In this document: positions 17,142 to 26,150 of the stretch, piece by piece | Position numbering within the stretch: position 1 is the stretch's first letter | Layout of the letters: each line of letters opens with the position of its first letter | Origin: Akkermansia muciniphila | GTDB lineage: Bacteria; Verrucomicrobiota; Verrucomicrobiia; Verrucomicrobiales; Akkermansiaceae | DNA: 64,000 bases | Assembly (NCBI GenBank): GCA_945890645.1 | Contig: CAMDCV010000009.1 | Span: 45,240-109,239 of the forward strand | Reading direction: 5' to 3' | The notes under the pieces: generated by a model | Told to the model about the DNA's origin: nothing | The model's database searches: none | The model's input: only the letters and a program-made list of their open reading frames with translations | Made by a program: the position numbers and the translations under genes

Positions 17142-19271
17142 ATGCTTTCCTCTCTTCGCTTCCCACTTCGTCCGTTCTGGCTACCCCTTAGTTTCGGTGC
17201 CGCTCTACTTCATGCTCAGGAAATCAATGCTCCAGAAAACTCGGAAACTCTCGATGCCGTTGTCGTTTCTGCAGAATCTGAATCCGATGCTTCGATCCAA
17301 GACCCCTGGCTGCCTCCTGTCGTAGGAGCTTCGATTTACTCCGGTAAAAAAACCCAAGTGATCGACTTCGACAACCAACCGCGCATCGTCGGCAACAACT
17401 ACCGCCAAGCTCTCAATCAAACACCAAGTCTCTTGCTCAGCGAGGAATCCACGCCCTTAGTCAGCATCGGCTACCGCGGCCTTAACCCGCATCGTGCCCA
17501 GTTCACTCAAATGCTTCGCGACGGACTGCCCATCCATGCCGATCAATTTGGTTATCCCGAAGCTTACTACACGCCACCGCTCGATACCGTGGACCGCATC
17601 GAGTTCCTCCATGGCGGTGCCTCACTGCAATACGGACCACAGCCCGGCGGCGCACTGAACTACATCACGCACCGCCCCCGCACGGACAAGAAATTTTCTT
17701 TACGCACCCAACACGTGATCGGCGATGATGACCTTTATTCGACCTTCTCCTCCGCCGACGGCACGGTGGGCAAACTCGGTTACTACACCTACTTCAACCA
17801 CCGTGAAACCGATGGCTTCCGCAGTTCTAACAGCGACTACGATCTCGATACCGGCGCGATCAAATTACTTTACACGCTCGACAATGGCGGCAACTTGATT
17901 TTCTCGCTCGATACCTATGAAGAAACCCACGGTGAACCTGGTGGACTGACGCGCGCGAATTTCAATGCCGGTGATCTCAGTGCTACACGGCTTTTCGACA
18001 ACATGACCATTGAGCGGGATTCGGCAACGCTCACTTACGAGATCGAACCCAATGCCGATTCGTTTTTCACCAGCAGCATTTGGTGGTCGGACTATACGCG
18101 ATTCAGCGCCCGCCAACGCGGTGGCGGCTTTGGCACATTGCCTGTTGGTGGCACAGCGAATAGCAATACCATCGAAGACCAACGCTTTAAAACGTTCGGC
18201 TGGGATACCCGCTATCGTCTCAATTGGGGCACGGAAAAACAACACACCTTCACCAGCGGCGTGCAGCTCTATCATACTGACTCGCCACGACGCGACTACC
18301 GCGGTGCCACGGCCGATGCGATGACAGGAACCTTGCGCAATTATTCGGAGCGCGAAGTATTTTACGCACCAGTCTTCGCAGAAAACCGTTTCGAATTCGG
18401 AAAATTCTCAATCACCCCTGGCTTGCGCATCGAAAACTCGTGGCAAGATGTCGAGGAGATCGTTAACCTTGATAAGTCAAGTGTGGGCACGCCACTCGGC
18501 TCGAAGGATGAGCAAGCCACAGTTGTGCTGGGTGGTCTCGGTCTTGAATACGAATGGCAAGCAGGCTCAGCAGTCTATGCAAACATCTCGCAAGGCTATC
18601 GCCCGATGATCTTCTCAGAAGCAGTTCCAAGTGGCGGCACTACTTTCGTCAATGACGACCTCGAAGAAGGAAAGTCTCTCGAATACGAACTCGGCGTGCG
18701 CAGCCGTCCGACCGACTGGTTCTCGATCGATACCAGCATCTTCCTATTGCAGTTCACCGATCAAATTGGCAGCGTCGCAGTGCTCGGCGGCACATCGTTA
18801 GAAAATGTGGGTGATAGCCGCCATTACGGTATCGACTTTTCCACCACGGTGGATTTGTTGACGCTCGCCACGGGAAACAAATCCGATCGTGCGCTCGAAT
18901 GGTTCTTCAATGCCACTTTGCTCGATGCTGAATTTACCGACGGCCCGCGCGATGGCAACACGCCCCAGTATGCCGCGGATTTCATCGTGCGCAGCGGTCT
19001 CACTTATCGCCATGGGGAGCGTGGTTTGGTCACACTCAGCAGCACATGGGTGGACGAACATTATGCCGACGATGCAAACAGCGCGAATTACTATGTTCCT
19101 AGTTACAACGTATGGGACCTAACCGCTGAACTTAAAGTGCATGAAAACCTCCGACTGCTCGCCGGCATTAACAACCTCTTCGATGAAGACTACTTCACCC
19201 GAGTGCGCGGAGACGGGATTGATCCATCGAACGGTCGCAACTTCTACGTCGGCGCTTCGTTAGAGTTCTGA
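17142..19271 (+). CDS. TonB-dependent outer-membrane receptor, siderophore-type
   Basis: This is a 709-residue receptor with a signal peptide (cleavage after LLHAQE). It has a plug domain (about 70-190: QALNQTPSLLLSEES, SIGYRGLNPHRAQFTQMLRDGLPIHADQFGYPEAYYTPPLD, RIEFLHGGASLQYGPQPGGALNYIT) and a 22-strand barrel ending in the expected aromatic residue (YVGASLEF). The plug resembles FecA-like iron chelate receptors. There is no FecA signalling domain or carboxypeptidase-like N-terminal domain. The palindrome directly upstream suggests iron repression. Substrate identity (ferric citrate or a siderophore) is inferred. A TonB-ExbBD set that could energise it is encoded convergently at 22.1-23.8 kb, but that set has its own dedicated receptor. 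A start at 17142 leaves almost no room for a Shine-Dalgarno sequence. Confidence 0.93.
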   Translation: MLSSLRFPLRPFWLPLSFGAALLHAQEINAPENSETLDAVVVSAESESDASIQDPWLPPVVGASIYSGKKTQVIDFDNQPRIVGNNYRQALNQTPSLLLSEESTPLVSIGYRGLNPHRAQFTQMLRDGLPIHADQFGYPEAYYTPPLDTVDRIEFLHGGASLQYGPQPGGALNYITHRPRTDKKFSLRTQHVIGDDDLYSTFSSADGTVGKLGYYTYFNHRETDGFRSSNSDYDLDTGAIKLLYTLDNGGNLIFSLDTYEETHGEPGGLTRANFNAGDLSATRLFDNMTIERDSATLTYEIEPNADSFFTSSIWWSDYTRFSARQRGGGFGTLPVGGTANSNTIEDQRFKTFGWDTRYRLNWGTEKQHTFTSGVQLYHTDSPRRDYRGATADAMTGTLRNYSEREVFYAPVFAENRFEFGKFSITPGLRIENSWQDVEEIVNLDKSSVGTPLGSKDEQATVVLGGLGLEYEWQAGSAVYANISQGYRPMIFSEAVPSGGTTFVNDDLEEGKSLEYELGVRSRPTDWFSIDTSIFLLQFTDQIGSVAVLGGTSLENVGDSRHYGIDFSTTVDLLTLATGNKSDRALEWFFNATLLDAEFTDGPRDGNTPQYAADFIVRSGLTYRHGERGLVTLSSTWVDEHYADDANSANYYVPSYNVWDLTAELKVHENLRLLAGINNLFDEDYFTRVRGDGIDPSNGRNFYVGASLEF

Positions 19272-19281
19272 TGGTTTTTTA

Positions 19282-19323
19282 CATGGCAGGGACGGCTCCC
19301 CAGAGAGCTGTCCCTGCCCATGT
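19282..19323. terminator. Bidirectional stem-loop between convergent genes
   Basis: GGCAGGGACGGCT and AGCTGTCCCTGCC form a 13-bp stem with one G-U pair, extended by flanking CAT/ATG bases. A T-rich run (GGTTTTTT) lies at 19273-19280, which serves as a U-tract for the minus-strand porin transcript. It sits in the 57-bp gap between the receptor stop and the porin stop. Confidence 0.75.
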
Positions 19324-19327
19324 TGTA

Positions 19328-20647
19328 TTAGAAACTGAGCTTCGCGCCTGTCTGCCACATGAGGCTGGAGGTATCGGTCTCACTGTCGAGGTCATCGCGG
19401 AACAAGGTGTATTCCAAGCCGTTGCTGATGATCATACGGTTTTCATACACATGCACATTCGCGCCCATGTAAAACGAGTGGTATTCATCGCCACTGACGA
19501 TGGGGCCATCACCTTCGTAAAACGGATCCGCACCAGGGCCGTAACCGCCGTAGAGGGCATCCTTCTTATCGGTGTCAGCATAGTGATAGCGGCCCACGAG
19601 CTGGATGGTTCCGGGCATGACCCAGTAGGTCGGCATCAGCGTGATCCCCCATGCATTGTTGTCGCCCCGTGCCAGAGTGAAGTCACCCAGGAAGCCGAAA
19701 CGATCCTGCTGGATACTGAACCCGGTGGAGAATATATCGCTATAGCCAGAAGCACCGGCATAACGGTGACGTGGCAAAATTTCACTACCGTCCTGATCGA
19801 GATTGTGAATGTAGTTGAGGTACCAACGACTACGCAGCGGTGCGCCGGACTCAGCTTTGCCCGTTTTTTCATACGATATCCCCGCGTTGATGATGCCATC
19901 GTTTTTGACGCCGGGAAGGTTATCGCTGAAGTCGCCGGAAAACCAACCGAGTTGATATGTCCAATCGCCAGAAGTGCCATCAAACATCACACCGAGGCTA
20001 TCCGCTGGTGCCACCATATTGGAGAGCAATGAGCGTTCGCTGATGAGCAGATCCGCATCGGGGATGCCATTTTCCATCGTACTCAGCGGACGGAATTTAC
20101 CAAAAGTGACACCAGTGTTTTCTGTGATTTCCGTGCGCGCTTTGATGGTCTGGATGCCATTCATGCGCGAAGGACCCGCCATTTCGACGACTCCAGTGAC
20201 TTCGGTGCGATAGAAGGCTTTCATGCGAGCCCCCAATTGTGCGCGACGCATTTCCACTTCATTGATATTTTGATTCAGTGCCGAGGCTTTGTTATCGTTA
20301 TCGATCGATCCCCAAGCGGCAGATGCTTCAAACAATCCCGTTAGAGAAAACTCCTGCACATAGGGGTTCTGGTCGTCCTTGTAGAGAGTCGTGCGCGCCC
20401 AGTAAGGATCAAAAAGTGCGTGCGACTTCACGGAAAAGTCCGAGGGCACCATGGGCTTGTAGGGTTTGACGACTTTGCCGTCGCCGTTTGCAGCACCGAC
20501 GGCTCCACTGAGGACCGGAGCATCTTCTGCCAGAGGTGTAACAGTGACGTCGGCAGCGTCTTTTTTCCCTTCCAGAATGTCAAGAGCCTCATTGGCCATG
20601 GCGGGCAATGCGAGCAACAACAGGATGGCGGATGGATGAAGTTTCAT
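19328..20647 (-). CDS. OprO/OprP-like outer-membrane porin
   Basis: The 439-residue protein has a signal peptide (LLLLALPAMAN) and a barrel like the phosphate-selective porin O/P family. Typical parts are MRRAQLGARMKAFYRTEVTGVVE, TGVTFGKFRPLSTMENGIPDADLL and the SLGVMFDG block. It ends in a terminal Phe (AKLSF). OprP and OprO carry phosphate or polyphosphate across the outer membrane, but other members of the fold are general porins. It is the last gene of the receptor-TonB2 block, 20 bp after the TPR gene. Its presence there, together with Pho-box-like sites upstream, favours a phosphorus-related role. Specificity-defining lysine loops were not checked. Confidence 0.85.
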   Translation of the reverse strand: MKLHPSAILLLLALPAMANEALDILEGKKDAADVTVTPLAEDAPVLSGAVGAANGDGKVVKPYKPMVPSDFSVKSHALFDPYWARTTLYKDDQNPYVQEFSLTGLFEASAAWGSIDNDNKASALNQNINEVEMRRAQLGARMKAFYRTEVTGVVEMAGPSRMNGIQTIKARTEITENTGVTFGKFRPLSTMENGIPDADLLISERSLLSNMVAPADSLGVMFDGTSGDWTYQLGWFSGDFSDNLPGVKNDGIINAGISYEKTGKAESGAPLRSRWYLNYIHNLDQDGSEILPRHRYAGASGYSDIFSTGFSIQQDRFGFLGDFTLARGDNNAWGITLMPTYWVMPGTIQLVGRYHYADTDKKDALYGGYGPGADPFYEGDGPIVSGDEYHSFYMGANVHVYENRMIISNGLEYTLFRDDLDSETDTSSLMWQTGAKLSF

Positions 20648-20667
20648 AGGTCGATGTTGTTAGAAAA

Positions 20668-22143
20668 TTATGGTTTGGGTTTTGCATTGGCGCGCTCTGC
20701 TTGTTCGCGTTCGATGCGGGCTTTTTCACGATCTGCGGCACGACGCACACGAGTTGTATACTGTTCGAGAGCATCTGATTTCTTAAGGCTGAGAGCTTTT
20801 TCGATGAATGGCAAGGCATCAAGCGCGCGACCATCGCGGACGAGCATCTGGCCGTAGTTTAAGTTCGCTTGCTGGGCGGTAGTCTCGTTGTTGATGGCGA
20901 GCATGTAGTGAGTTTTTGCTTCAGCGAGCAGCGGTTTGCGCTTTTCTTCATCGGTCTCTTCGCGAGAGAGAAGATCATAGTGCTTTCCTGTCTCCAACAT
21001 GACTTCCGGATTCCCCGGAGCATCGGTGGCGAGTTGGGTAAGGATCGTCGTGGCGCGGTCGTTTTGTTTCAGCGAACGGGCGATCTTCACAGCAGTGAGT
21101 TCGAGTTGCACGCGTTCTGCGGGAGTCATTTGAGTGCCTGCAGCACGGATTTTTTTCAGGAGTTCTGCGGCTTGATCAGGATTGCCGAGGTCATTCATGA
21201 TTCGTGCAGACTTAAGTGCCTGCGGCGCGTTAAACTTTTGCGAAGCATCAATGGCAGCGCTGTAGGCGGCGAGCGCCAAAAGTGGTTGTGATTGATCCAT
21301 GTAGATGTTACCTAACAAATTAAGGTTTGCTTCATCGGCCATGCCTTTGAGGTGCATGGTCTCCAAATTCAGCGCGGCCTCGATTTTTTTATCTTGGCTC
21401 AGCAAAGCATTGGTTTGTTGCAACCACAATTGTTTATCGTTTGGGTTGCTCTTGATAAGGGCATCCAGCGCGGACGTAGCTTCGGGATATTTTTCCTGCA
21501 TCATCAATGCCTGAGCGAGCCCGAGCTGCCAATCTTTGTTCGAAGGCTCCAACACTGAAGCACTACGGTAGCAATTTTCGGCAGCGACGGCATTCTTTTT
21601 CAAGAGATAAGTGTAACCCAACAAGCCCCAGGCGCGATGCGAGTTTTCGCCGAGCTCGATGGCTTTTTGCAGCATGGGCATGGCGTCATCGAAACGTTCC
21701 TTCGAGACATAGAGGAAAGCGAGGTTAGTATGGGCGCGGCGGAATTTGGGAAAGCGTTTGATGGCTTCTTTGAATGCGCGCTCGGCTTCGTCGCTGCGGT
21801 TTGCTTGGAAATAGAGATTTCCTAACACAAATACCAGCGCCGGACTGATTTCGCCGGGTTGCAGTTCAGGGTCGGATGGCGTGGTGGTTTCCTTGATGTA
21901 GCGTATGATCTCGTCTTCTGCCTCTTTATACTTCGAAGCCGCAAAGAATTCGGATACCCGCGTCAGCAAAGTCGATTCGGTGGAGGAAACCTTTGGTTCA
22001 ACTTCGGAGAGGATGCCGTACGAGCCGACGAATTCGCGTACGAATTTCGGATCACGGAACAACTCGCTGGGTGGTATCAGCGACTGTGCCGACGCCCAGG
22101 ATGCGGTGAGAATGATGAAGGTGAAGAAACGCATGTGGTTCAT
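20668..22143 (-). CDS. Periplasmic TPR protein of a TonB2-type system
   Basis: The 491-residue protein has a signal peptide (FFTFIILTASWASAQS) and at least seven TPR-like helical pairs, for example ALVFVLGNLYFQANRSDEAERAF, AHTNLAFLYVSKERFDDAMPML and AWGLLGYTYLLKKNAVAAENCY. The C-terminus is a charged helix (AADREKARIEREQAERANA). TPR proteins sit at the 3' end of TonB2 operons in Vibrio and Shewanella, where they accompany TtpC-ExbB2-ExbD2-TonB2; their role is thought to be scaffolding in the periplasm. The ATG overlaps the tonB stop by 4 bp (ATGA), so the genes are co-translated. Confidence 0.88.
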   Translation of the reverse strand: MNHMRFFTFIILTASWASAQSLIPPSELFRDPKFVREFVGSYGILSEVEPKVSSTESTLLTRVSEFFAASKYKEAEDEIIRYIKETTTPSDPELQPGEISPALVFVLGNLYFQANRSDEAERAFKEAIKRFPKFRRAHTNLAFLYVSKERFDDAMPMLQKAIELGENSHRAWGLLGYTYLLKKNAVAAENCYRSASVLEPSNKDWQLGLAQALMMQEKYPEATSALDALIKSNPNDKQLWLQQTNALLSQDKKIEAALNLETMHLKGMADEANLNLLGNIYMDQSQPLLALAAYSAAIDASQKFNAPQALKSARIMNDLGNPDQAAELLKKIRAAGTQMTPAERVQLELTAVKIARSLKQNDRATTILTQLATDAPGNPEVMLETGKHYDLLSREETDEEKRKPLLAEAKTHYMLAINNETTAQQANLNYGQMLVRDGRALDALPFIEKALSLKKSDALEQYTTRVRRAADREKARIEREQAERANAKPKP

Positions 22144-22790
22144 TTGAGTTCGAAGTTAAAAGGAACAAGGATCGAGCCTTTGACGGGGCGGCCAGCTTTT
22201 TGTGCGGGTTTGAATTTCCAGCGGGTTACAGCGCTAAGCGCCGCTTGGTCGAGTTCGCGTTGCCCGGAGGACTGACGGATGGAAGAGGTGAGAATCTTAC
22301 CACTGGAATCGATCACGCAGGCGATGATGACCTTGCCGGTGATTTTTTTCTGGGCCATGCTCGAGGGATATTGTGCCGGAAATTTTGCGGTAGCCTGAGG
22401 AGGAGTATCCATCTGGTCATCCATCATGCTGTTCGCGGCATCCTTGATACCGAAACTGGACATATCTACCATGATCGAACCTCCGCCACCAACGGCCAGG
22501 TCTGATGCGTCAAAGCCGAGATCGGGACCACTCACTTCTTCGACCAGCTCTTCGACTTTTTCCTCTGGCTCGGGTTCGGGCGGAGGTGGGTCGAGAGTCG
22601 CATCGTCGAACTTCGGTGGATCGACGGCTAGAGTATCCTCCGGCACCGCCGGTGGCGGCTGGAAAATGTCATTGAGCTTTTGGGAAAGCGGTATGACCAC
22701 AAACACGACGAGCGTTGCAAACAGACCGCCTAAAATCGCGAGAGATGCTCCCGATTTTCCTTTTGGTGGTTTGTAGGTGTGGCGAATCAT
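22140..22790 (-). CDS. tonB: TonB energy transducer
   Basis: The 216-residue protein has a short cytoplasmic N-terminus, one membrane helix (about 16-37, LAILGGLFATLVVFVVIPL), a Pro/Glu-rich periplasmic spacer (FQPPPAVPED, DPPPPEPEPEEKVEEL) and a TonB C-terminal domain (YPSSMAQKKITGKVIIACVIDSSGKILTSSIRQSSG, ALSAVTRWKFKPAQKAGRPVKGSI). This domain contacts the TonB box of outer-membrane receptors. It lies 2 bp from exbD and overlaps the TPR gene. Its size matches TonB2-type proteins, which are shorter than E. coli TonB. Confidence 0.95.
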   Translation of the reverse strand: MIRHTYKPPKGKSGASLAILGGLFATLVVFVVIPLSQKLNDIFQPPPAVPEDTLAVDPPKFDDATLDPPPPEPEPEEKVEELVEEVSGPDLGFDASDLAVGGGGSIMVDMSSFGIKDAANSMMDDQMDTPPQATAKFPAQYPSSMAQKKITGKVIIACVIDSSGKILTSSIRQSSGQRELDQAALSAVTRWKFKPAQKAGRPVKGSILVPFNFELK

Positions 22791-22792
22791 GA

Positions 22793-23206
22793 TTAGTTTT
22801 TCGTCGAGATGGAAATTTTGTTTTTATCCGCGCCTGCAAGAATCGCCTGACCGTGCACTTGTTGCACGATGCCGTGGGCAGACTCCTTATCGCCTTGGAT
22901 AATTACCGGCATTTCAGGATTTTCCGTGAGCAATGGCTTGATCTTGCCGATGATGCCCTGAATGCCGATGCTATCGCCACCGTAAAAAATTTTATTGTCC
23001 GCTGTAACAGCAATCAAAATGGAATTTTTTTCCAACGATGCTGCGGCAGGACCAACGTCTGGTTTATTCACTGTAACACCGCTTTCCTCCACGAAAACCG
23101 TGGAGACGATGAAGAAAATTAGCAGAATGAACACGCAGTCGATCATCGACGAGAGGTCGATTACCACCGGTTCATCTTGGTCATCATTAATGGAGCGTCC
23201 GAACAT
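22793..23206 (-). CDS. exbD: ExbD biopolymer transport protein
   Basis: The 137-residue protein has a single N-terminal membrane helix with the essential acidic residue ([24 protein letters not shown]; the Asp in SMIDC corresponds to Asp25 of E. coli ExbD). The periplasmic domain ends with [16 protein letters not shown]. ExbD forms a dimer inside the ExbB pentamer and uses the proton gradient to drive TonB. It is placed 6 bp from exbB and 2 bp from tonB. Confidence 0.95.
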   Translation of the reverse strand: MFGRSINDDQDEPVVIDLSSMIDCVFILLIFFIVSTVFVEESGVTVNKPDVGPAAASLEKNSILIAVTADNKIFYGGDSIGIQGIIGKIKPLLTENPEMPVIIQGDKESAHGIVQQVHGQAILAGADKNKISISTKN

Positions 23207-23212
23207 AAAAAG

Positions 23213-23812
23213 TCAGTGTTTGGTAAAGTGAGTAGTGAGGATGAGCGACTCGAGACGCACGAGTGTCTGAGCGATTTCGTTGCGTTTGTTTTTCACGATC
23301 AGCGCGATGAACAAGCCGGGCAGCGCGATGGTGAGACCTGTTTGAGTGGTGATGAGGGCTTCTTGCATGCCGTTCGCGACAGACTGCATGCCAGCGGCAC
23401 CACGACCGCGTGAGAGCCCTCCGAACATCGCCAGAATACCCGTGACGGTGCCTAACAGTCCGCAAAGCGGAGCGGCAGCGACGAGTGTATTAATGACGAG
23501 TAGTCGGCGGTCGATCGCAGCGAGCACATTGAGACGCACTTCATCGAATCGACGTGAAACAATCTTCACGCTGAGGCGCGGGCCATGCATCACATAGAGC
23601 AAGGTTTCCCCCAAGTTTCCCTTGGCTTTTTGCGGATCTAAGATCCATTCGCGCCAATGCTGTTCGTCCTTGCTGTTAAGATTGCCCTTGGCGACATACG
23701 ACCATGCGGCAAAGGCAGCAGCATAAAGAATGAAAGCCACAGTGCCGAGCATCCACATGATGTCGCCACCCGTGATGAACATGTTCCAAGCATCTGACAA
23801 TTCAGTCGGCAT
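23213..23812 (-). CDS. exbB: ExbB/TolQ-type proton channel protein
   Basis: The 199-residue protein has three membrane helices (about 16-37, 105-127 and 145-170). The TolQ/ExbB signature is AAPLCGLLGTVTGILAMF, followed by GMQEALITTQTGLTIALPGLF. It is the short ExbB2 of the operon; the larger homologue immediately upstream (23824-25281) is TtpC-like. Two MotA/TolQ/ExbB proteins in tandem are characteristic of TonB2-type systems. Confidence 0.95.
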   Translation of the reverse strand: MPTELSDAWNMFITGGDIMWMLGTVAFILYAAAFAAWSYVAKGNLNSKDEQHWREWILDPQKAKGNLGETLLYVMHGPRLSVKIVSRRFDEVRLNVLAAIDRRLLVINTLVAAAPLCGLLGTVTGILAMFGGLSRGRGAAGMQSVANGMQEALITTQTGLTIALPGLFIALIVKNKRNEIAQTLVRLESLILTTHFTKH

Positions 23813-23823
23813 CGCGGTGTAAG

Positions 23824-25281
23824 TTAGGCTTTGGCAGGGAGATTCAGTTCAAAGTCATCGTCGTCGGCACTTGATTCCTTAGCTGAAGTTTTAGGATTGC
23901 GGCGATCAATTTCCGTGGTTCCATTCATGAGCGCGATGGCAATGCCTTCGATCTCACCGGACTTCGCTTTGGCAAGCGATTTCATTAATCCATGGAGCAC
24001 CAGGACAGGGATAGCAACGATCAAACCTTCCGCTGTGGTGATCAGAGCTTCGGAAATACCCGCAGAGAAATTTTTCGCATTGCCCGTTCCGTAGAGCACC
24101 ATCGATTGGAAGGTTTTGATAATACCCAAAACCGTTCCTAACAGGCCCATCAGCGGCGCGACAGCGGCGGTCAGCGCAAGGAAAGGAAGGAATTTATCAA
24201 GTGACGGCTTAATGCCCATGAGTTTTTCGAAGAGCGCTTCTTCGAGAACTTTTCTTTTGTCATAAAAATACTGCACACCCGTGCGCACCATATCACCCGA
24301 CATGCCGGGCATCCCTTTGGCGATGCGCGCCGCTTCTTCCGCGCGTTCGTTGACGAGAGCATCGATAATCGCATTGATATCGCCGCGCGATGGCACAGCA
24401 AAGCGGGAGATTTGCAACAGTTTATAAATCACGATCAGCAATGAGATCGCACCGAGAGCGAGAATGCAGTGACCAACAAGACCACCTTTGCGGATTGTGT
24501 CCATCAGTGTGTCTTCGTTTGCTTCGACTTCAAGCGCTTTGCCCATGGTGCCATCGACAGGGATGCTACCGGCTTTCGCGGTAAACACGTTTGTCAACGC
24601 GGGGGCATCCATCGTTTTCAAACTTAGCACGTTAGGATACTCCGTGCCGGACTGACTGATCGGGCTGACGCCTTGGAATTTGCCATCCTTCGAGGAGAAA
24701 TAAACGGAGGGTCCGAAAACGCCAAAGGTGCCTTGCATGGCTTCCGTGCCATTGCGCAGTGCTTTGCCATCAAAAGTGCTGCCACCAATGCTGGACTGCA
24801 AACGATTCATGCCAAGAGTGGCGACTTTCAAGAGCTCTTCGAGTTCTTTGCTCGCGTTATCGATATTGGCGGAAGCAGCCCGTTCGGCGGCTTCGATATC
24901 ACTCAAATACTTTTGATTTTCCGCTGGGTGCAAGCGCGTAGGCAAAGTCTTGGCGTATTGACGAAGGACGCCACCCGAGTAATCAAACTCGGTCTTGCGA
25001 TTCGCTAGTGCCGTTTCAGTGCGACGGAGATTCGCCGTGCGCTGTGTTTCCTGAAATTCGAGAGAACGAAGCTCTTTTTGTAAGGCCAGAGCTTCGTCAT
25101 CGAGTTTGTTGATTTCGCGATAAAGCGCACGGCGCAAATCCGAGTATTCGGCGGCTTCCGCAGTGCTTGCTTTCACAGCTTCATCGAGGCGTGCTTTGGC
25201 TTTGTCGGCCTCAGCATTTTGCGACCATGCGGGAAATACAATGGCAGTGAAAAGGGTAGTAGTGAGGATCAGTCGTTTCAT
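23824..25281 (-). CDS. TtpC-like protein: extended MotA/TolQ/ExbB homologue
   Basis: The 485-residue protein has a signal peptide (ILTTTLFTAIVFPAWSQ). A long, highly charged coiled coil follows (about 22-160, ALALQKELRSLEFQETQRTANL), then a periplasmic region. The C-terminal half has the TolQ/ExbB proton-channel domain (AAVAPLMGLLGTVLGIIKTFQ, SEALITTAEGLIVAIPVLVLHG). The architecture equals TtpC of Vibrio TonB2 systems, which is needed for TonB2-dependent transport. The 3' end is an acidic tail (ESSADDDDFELNLP). It overlaps the DUF3450 gene by 4 bp and leads into exbB with an 11-bp gap. Confidence 0.92.
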   Translation of the reverse strand: MKRLILTTTLFTAIVFPAWSQNAEADKAKARLDEAVKASTAEAAEYSDLRRALYREINKLDDEALALQKELRSLEFQETQRTANLRRTETALANRKTEFDYSGGVLRQYAKTLPTRLHPAENQKYLSDIEAAERAASANIDNASKELEELLKVATLGMNRLQSSIGGSTFDGKALRNGTEAMQGTFGVFGPSVYFSSKDGKFQGVSPISQSGTEYPNVLSLKTMDAPALTNVFTAKAGSIPVDGTMGKALEVEANEDTLMDTIRKGGLVGHCILALGAISLLIVIYKLLQISRFAVPSRGDINAIIDALVNERAEEAARIAKGMPGMSGDMVRTGVQYFYDKRKVLEEALFEKLMGIKPSLDKFLPFLALTAAVAPLMGLLGTVLGIIKTFQSMVLYGTGNAKNFSAGISEALITTAEGLIVAIPVLVLHGLMKSLAKAKSGEIEGIAIALMNGTTEIDRRNPKTSAKESSADDDDFELNLPAKA

Positions 25282-26057
25282 GGTAAGCGCACGGGAAGTG
25301 TCGTAAAGGAAGGATCGCGATCGCCGACAGTCGAGGCGATGGCTTCGGAAATGGAAGTGAAAAGTTCAGGCTTTTCTTCATAGGTCCAGCCTTCCGCACC
25401 GGGTGTACCGACAATGGCAATATTACCCTCCGCAGAGATGCCATAAGCCACGGCGAGGCCGAGATACATAACCTTGAGGTTCATTTCGCGACCGTCTTTC
25501 AGGGCGTGTACTTCTTCTTTGATGTGAATGGTTTGCTGCCACTTTTCGGTCTCTCCGAGGAAAGCGAGTATGTTGTTAATCCGTTTTGGCAGCGCTTCGT
25601 TTTGTTTTTCGCCGGTGAGTTGCACGTCCTTGGCAATTTCCACGAGAAATTGTGCCATGCGGGCGTCTTTTGCGAGAGTGGTGGGTAAGCGTTTTGCTTG
25701 AACCAGTGCGGAGTTTTCGAGCACGCGCACGGCTTCGCCAAGCATTTTTTGCGCTTCTTGGTAGGCGGTAATTTTAGCAGTCAGGTCGAGCGATTCTTTA
25801 TCGGCCGCTTGATTGCGTTCCTTGGTTTCAACAATCAATTTTTTCAAATCTTCCAATTCGCGATTGAGGCCGTCCTTATAGTTTTGCAGGACTTCTTGAT
25901 CACGTTTCCAGTCATCCTGTTGAACTTGGCGGTTCTTCATCGTCTCCACCCAAAGGCGGAGAGATTCACGCACGGGATCTTCGACTGGCGCTTGTTGCGC
26001 AGCTAAGTGCATCAGCGAGGTTGCGAGCAACAGTAGTGTCACTTGGATGGATTTCAT
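25278..26057 (-). CDS. DUF3450 coiled-coil periplasmic protein
   Basis: The start at 26057 gives a signal peptide (IQVTLLLLATSLMHLAAQ). The remaining 240 residues form a coiled coil (QQDDWKRDQEVLQNYKDGLNRELEDLKKLIVETKERN) and then an ALPKRINNILAFLGETEKWQQT domain with VMYLGLAVAYG, matching DUF3450. The family is found almost only beside ttpC-exbBD-tonB, and its job is unknown; a scaffold spanning the periplasm is likely. It overlaps the TtpC-like gene by 4 bp. Confidence 0.88.
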   Translation of the reverse strand: MKSIQVTLLLLATSLMHLAAQQAPVEDPVRESLRLWVETMKNRQVQQDDWKRDQEVLQNYKDGLNRELEDLKKLIVETKERNQAADKESLDLTAKITAYQEAQKMLGEAVRVLENSALVQAKRLPTTLAKDARMAQFLVEIAKDVQLTGEKQNEALPKRINNILAFLGETEKWQQTIHIKEEVHALKDGREMNLKVMYLGLAVAYGISAEGNIAIVGTPGAEGWTYEEKPELFTSISEAIASTVGDRDPSFTTLPVRLP

Positions 26058-26093
26058 GAGTGTCAATATCGTCAAGGTAGTGAAAGTTGATAA

Positions 26094-26119
26094 GGGCCGT
26101 CGGCTTGGGCCGACGACCC
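26094..26119. terminator. Intercistronic GC-rich hairpin
   Basis: GGGCCGTCGGC (26094-26104) and GCCGACGACCC (26109-26119) pair over 11 bp with one wobble and a 4-base loop. It lies in the 93-bp gap between the secreted protein gene and the DUF3450 gene. There is no U-tract on the minus strand, so it may stabilise the upstream mRNA or attenuate read-through rather than terminate fully. Confidence 0.55.
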
Positions 26120-26150
26120 TCTGATTTGTTTTGGTTTCTCTTGGGGGAAA

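Noticed and set aside
19271..20032. 253-codon plus-strand frame over the porin gene
   Set aside because: The opposite strand encodes a porin with a signal peptide and a terminal Phe; the plus frame has no recognisable protein features.
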